64,000 nt of DNA from Rheum nobile (Eukaryota; Streptophyta; Magnoliopsida; Caryophyllales; Polygonaceae). The notes below the pieces were generated by a model. It did no database searches, was not told where the DNA came from, and saw only the letters and a list, made by a program, of their open reading frames with translations. Location: the NCBI GenBank assembly GCA_027886185.1, contig WOAB01000052.1:1116001-1180000 (forward strand), read 5' to 3'. Within the stretch, counting starts at the first letter, position 1. The number at the start of each line of letters is the position of its first letter. Below are positions 62,082 to 64,000 of this stretch, piece by piece. Made by a program: the position numbers and the translations under genes.

Positions 62082-64000
62082 CTACTCTGACAGACGCTCA
62101 TACTGTGATTCCCTAAAAATGTGCGATGCGCGCTGAGGTGGATCTGGCATCGGGTGAGCGTCCCCCACCAATATGTGGATGACACTGAGAAGGTAAGCCC
62201 TCTCTTCATCAGTGATCCCGTCGGTGTCCAATCGGGCACGTGTCAACCCGAGCACCATCTGCTCCCGCTGCATAATTTAAATATGTTAATATTACGTACA
62301 CTAATGCATAAGTATTAAACATTTAAAAATAAGAAAACATATACCGCAGCGATATCAACTACTGGAGGTCGGGGAATGACATTTTGTGCTTGGGAGGTAG
62401 GATCCACGTATGGATGAGTAATCTCCTCAAAATAGTCTATGTATTGGGTATCACAGTCCCATGGCCACCTACATGGCTGAAATGCATCAATATCGAAGAG
62501 ATGGTTGTCGCGTTCTGCCCATGTAGGAAATTCTGGCCCGTTGAACTCCACCTTGTAATTCTTCGAACATATCCCCCTGTTCACCAATCTCGGCTGAAAC
62601 GGAGGTGGAGGAACCACCTGCCTCAGACCGAACTGGCGTAGCACTCGGCTCGGCATGTATCCCTCCTGGACATCAAGGCAACGGATGATACCGTCGAACC
62701 TGGATCCCTGGTGGGTAGTCCTGAAATCCACATGTGAATCTGCCCCATCCGAGCGTTCACCCCTGACTCTCCAAGGCATCCAACGGACCTGTAATTACAT
62801 CATGTTACTATTTGTTAATAGCTATTATAAGTAATTACATTCGGTTGTAGATTGTACCTCATCAGCTGTAACCATATCTAGCGCATGTCTAAGCTGGACG
62901 AGCCTATCCGCATCCACTCGGGGAATGGGTCCAGGCTCGTCCACGGTTGCTGCCCGCGGATCCGCTAGTCGTTGCGGGTCTTGTGACGTGTGTCCTCCGA
63001 AATGCGGAAAATAACGCCATATCCAACACTATAAGACCATTTTACAAAATGTTAACAAAATAAAATACCAAGATACAAGTAATAAAAAAATAAATCATAC
63101 CTGGATAAGCCTCATACAACCCGCTATGCCAGCCGTCTGAGCTCGGGATGCCTCCCCTAGGTTGCGATATAAGATCGCAAGAACCCTAGTGCCCCATGCA
63201 AATTTGCCAACTCTGTCATGGTCCAGCACAAATTGCATATACTTGTGCTTCACCCGGTTGGTGGACCTATTTTTCATAAGAAAAGAAATTAGTATAAGAT
63301 ATTAAAAATAAGGGCTAAAAAAATTTACCAGAGGTTACAATCGGTATACCTATCGCACAAAATAGTACAGCCAATCAAGAGGAATAGATAGGCAGAAGCT
63401 ATATCCTCCTCTCTCTGTCCTCTCAACATCATCCCCTTCACAAACTCCACGATGTCCTTCCCGAGGAGTCCGCCGTCCCCGCTGTACCAGTACATGTCAT
63501 CCATGGTAATGTCAAACATCTGGCAGATGCGGATCCTGAGAGGCCCATCATCCATCTGCTTCGTCATCTCAACCCCATCGATGGGAAGTCCCATAATCAT
63601 CTGGACGTCATGCAAAGTGATTGTAACCTCGCCCCATGGAAAGTGAAAGCTATTGGTCTCGGGATACCAACGCTCCACAAATGCGCTGACGAGGATGTGA
63701 TCGACATCCCCGTAGTCCAATGACCCCAACTGGGTCAGGCCGCTACGCTGTGCAATAGGCCACCATGTATCAAGGTCGAGTACAACACGTGGATGAAGTG
63801 TAACGAACTCGAGGCCACGCGTGTGACCTCGTAGCCACGGTCGGGTCTATAAGAAAAAACTAGGTCAATATAATTGTCGTACCATAATTTTAATTTTATA
63901 ACGAAACTCAAACAAATTATCATAAAAAAAATGGTACGTACCATCGACACGTCCGCACCAGCCCAAATATACCGAGCAATGTGTGTCGGATAACTGGTCA
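62082..64000 (-). CDS. Plant mobile domain (PMD) gene, MAIN-like, six visible exons, 5' part outside window
   Basis: Exons on the - strand: beyond 64000-63942, 63846-63329, 63266-63101, 63028-62858, 62788-62345 and 62267-62082 (stop TAG). Every intron has GT...AG ends and all junctions keep one frame, giving 513 codons without a lesion. The domain is the plant mobile domain (PF10536, also annotated as 'phosphatase 7 long form homolog'): ARYIWAGADV, LVSAFVERWYPETNSFHFPWGEVTITLHDV, MGLPIDG, ASAYLFLLIGCTIL, VLAILYRNLGEAS, GCMRLIQCWIWRYFPHF, PRVLRQFGL-type region. No phosphatase domain is seen in this part. PMD proteins occur as host genes (silencing and meristem roles) and inside MULE or gypsy elements; which applies here is open. 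The position beside repeats suggests a mobile or captured copy. Confidence 0.85.

Noticed and set aside
62082..64000. Serine/threonine phosphatase
   Set aside because: The name 'phosphatase 7 long form homolog' is inherited in databases. No phosphatase motif (GDxHG, GNHE) is visible in the exons here.

Overview
The window looks like repeat-dense DNA from a flowering plant nuclear genome, most likely a eudicot. It carries Ty1/copia and Ty3/gypsy elements of plant clades (dual-RNase H Tat, chromovirus, tRNA-Asp-primed Athila-like), hAT-type MITEs, spliced genes with GT-AG introns, and a plant mobile domain (PMD) gene. The species cannot be named from the sequence. No CRISPR array, rRNA, tRNA gene or bacterial operon is present; strings resembling tRNA 3' ends are retroelement primer-binding sites.

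Layout. (1) 1-13598: short-LTR Copia element A (+ strand, 5' end outside the window), split at 716 by a gypsy/Tat element at 717-10704 (- strand, two 673-bp LTRs, tRNA-Lys-type PBS). The Tat element carries an antisense four-exon gene at 1702-3629. A's pol frame is open, but the RT core is deleted and a 56-codon block is duplicated. (2) 13599-13867 and 27934-28793: remnant host sequence holding exons that look like a lysophospholipid acyltransferase (LPEAT1-like) gene on the - strand. (3) 13868-27928: Copia element B (+), inserted in that remnant with TSD CCGAG, and itself split at 16964 by Copia element C (16965-26472, -, 1135-bp LTRs, TSD GAAAC). C lacks PR, most of IN and the gag core, and carries a 534-aa extra ORF. 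(4) ~28794-48133: a tandem array of a non-autonomous LTR element, five LTRs (the first truncated) and four internal regions, tRNA-Asp PBS, one small recurring ORF. Its first internal region is split by a chromovirus-like gypsy element D (30077-38080, TSD ATCGG) whose pol frame runs through the PPT into the 3' LTR. (5) 48134-49918: unassigned DNA with a LINE RNase H fragment. (6) ~49919-59391: a badly decayed dual-RNase H (Tat/Ogre-like) gypsy element on +, carrying two MITEs with 8-bp TSDs (51054-51683 and 58113-58536). (7) 59392-62081: LTR-like promoter sequence, palindrome copies, GC-rich hairpin copies and an AT-rich minisatellite. (8) 62082-64000: the last six visible exons of a PMD gene on -, all splice joints in phase.

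Relative ages by manual LTR comparison: Copia C about 15/1135 differences, Copia B 2/157 plus one 34-bp duplication, Tat 12/673, element D about 40/913. The nested insertions are therefore recent, D is older, and the Ogre-like element is much older. None of the autonomous-type elements is fully intact as read. Most stops in the younger elements are single in-frame nonsense codons, and several can be explained by C-to-T change at CG or CAG codons.
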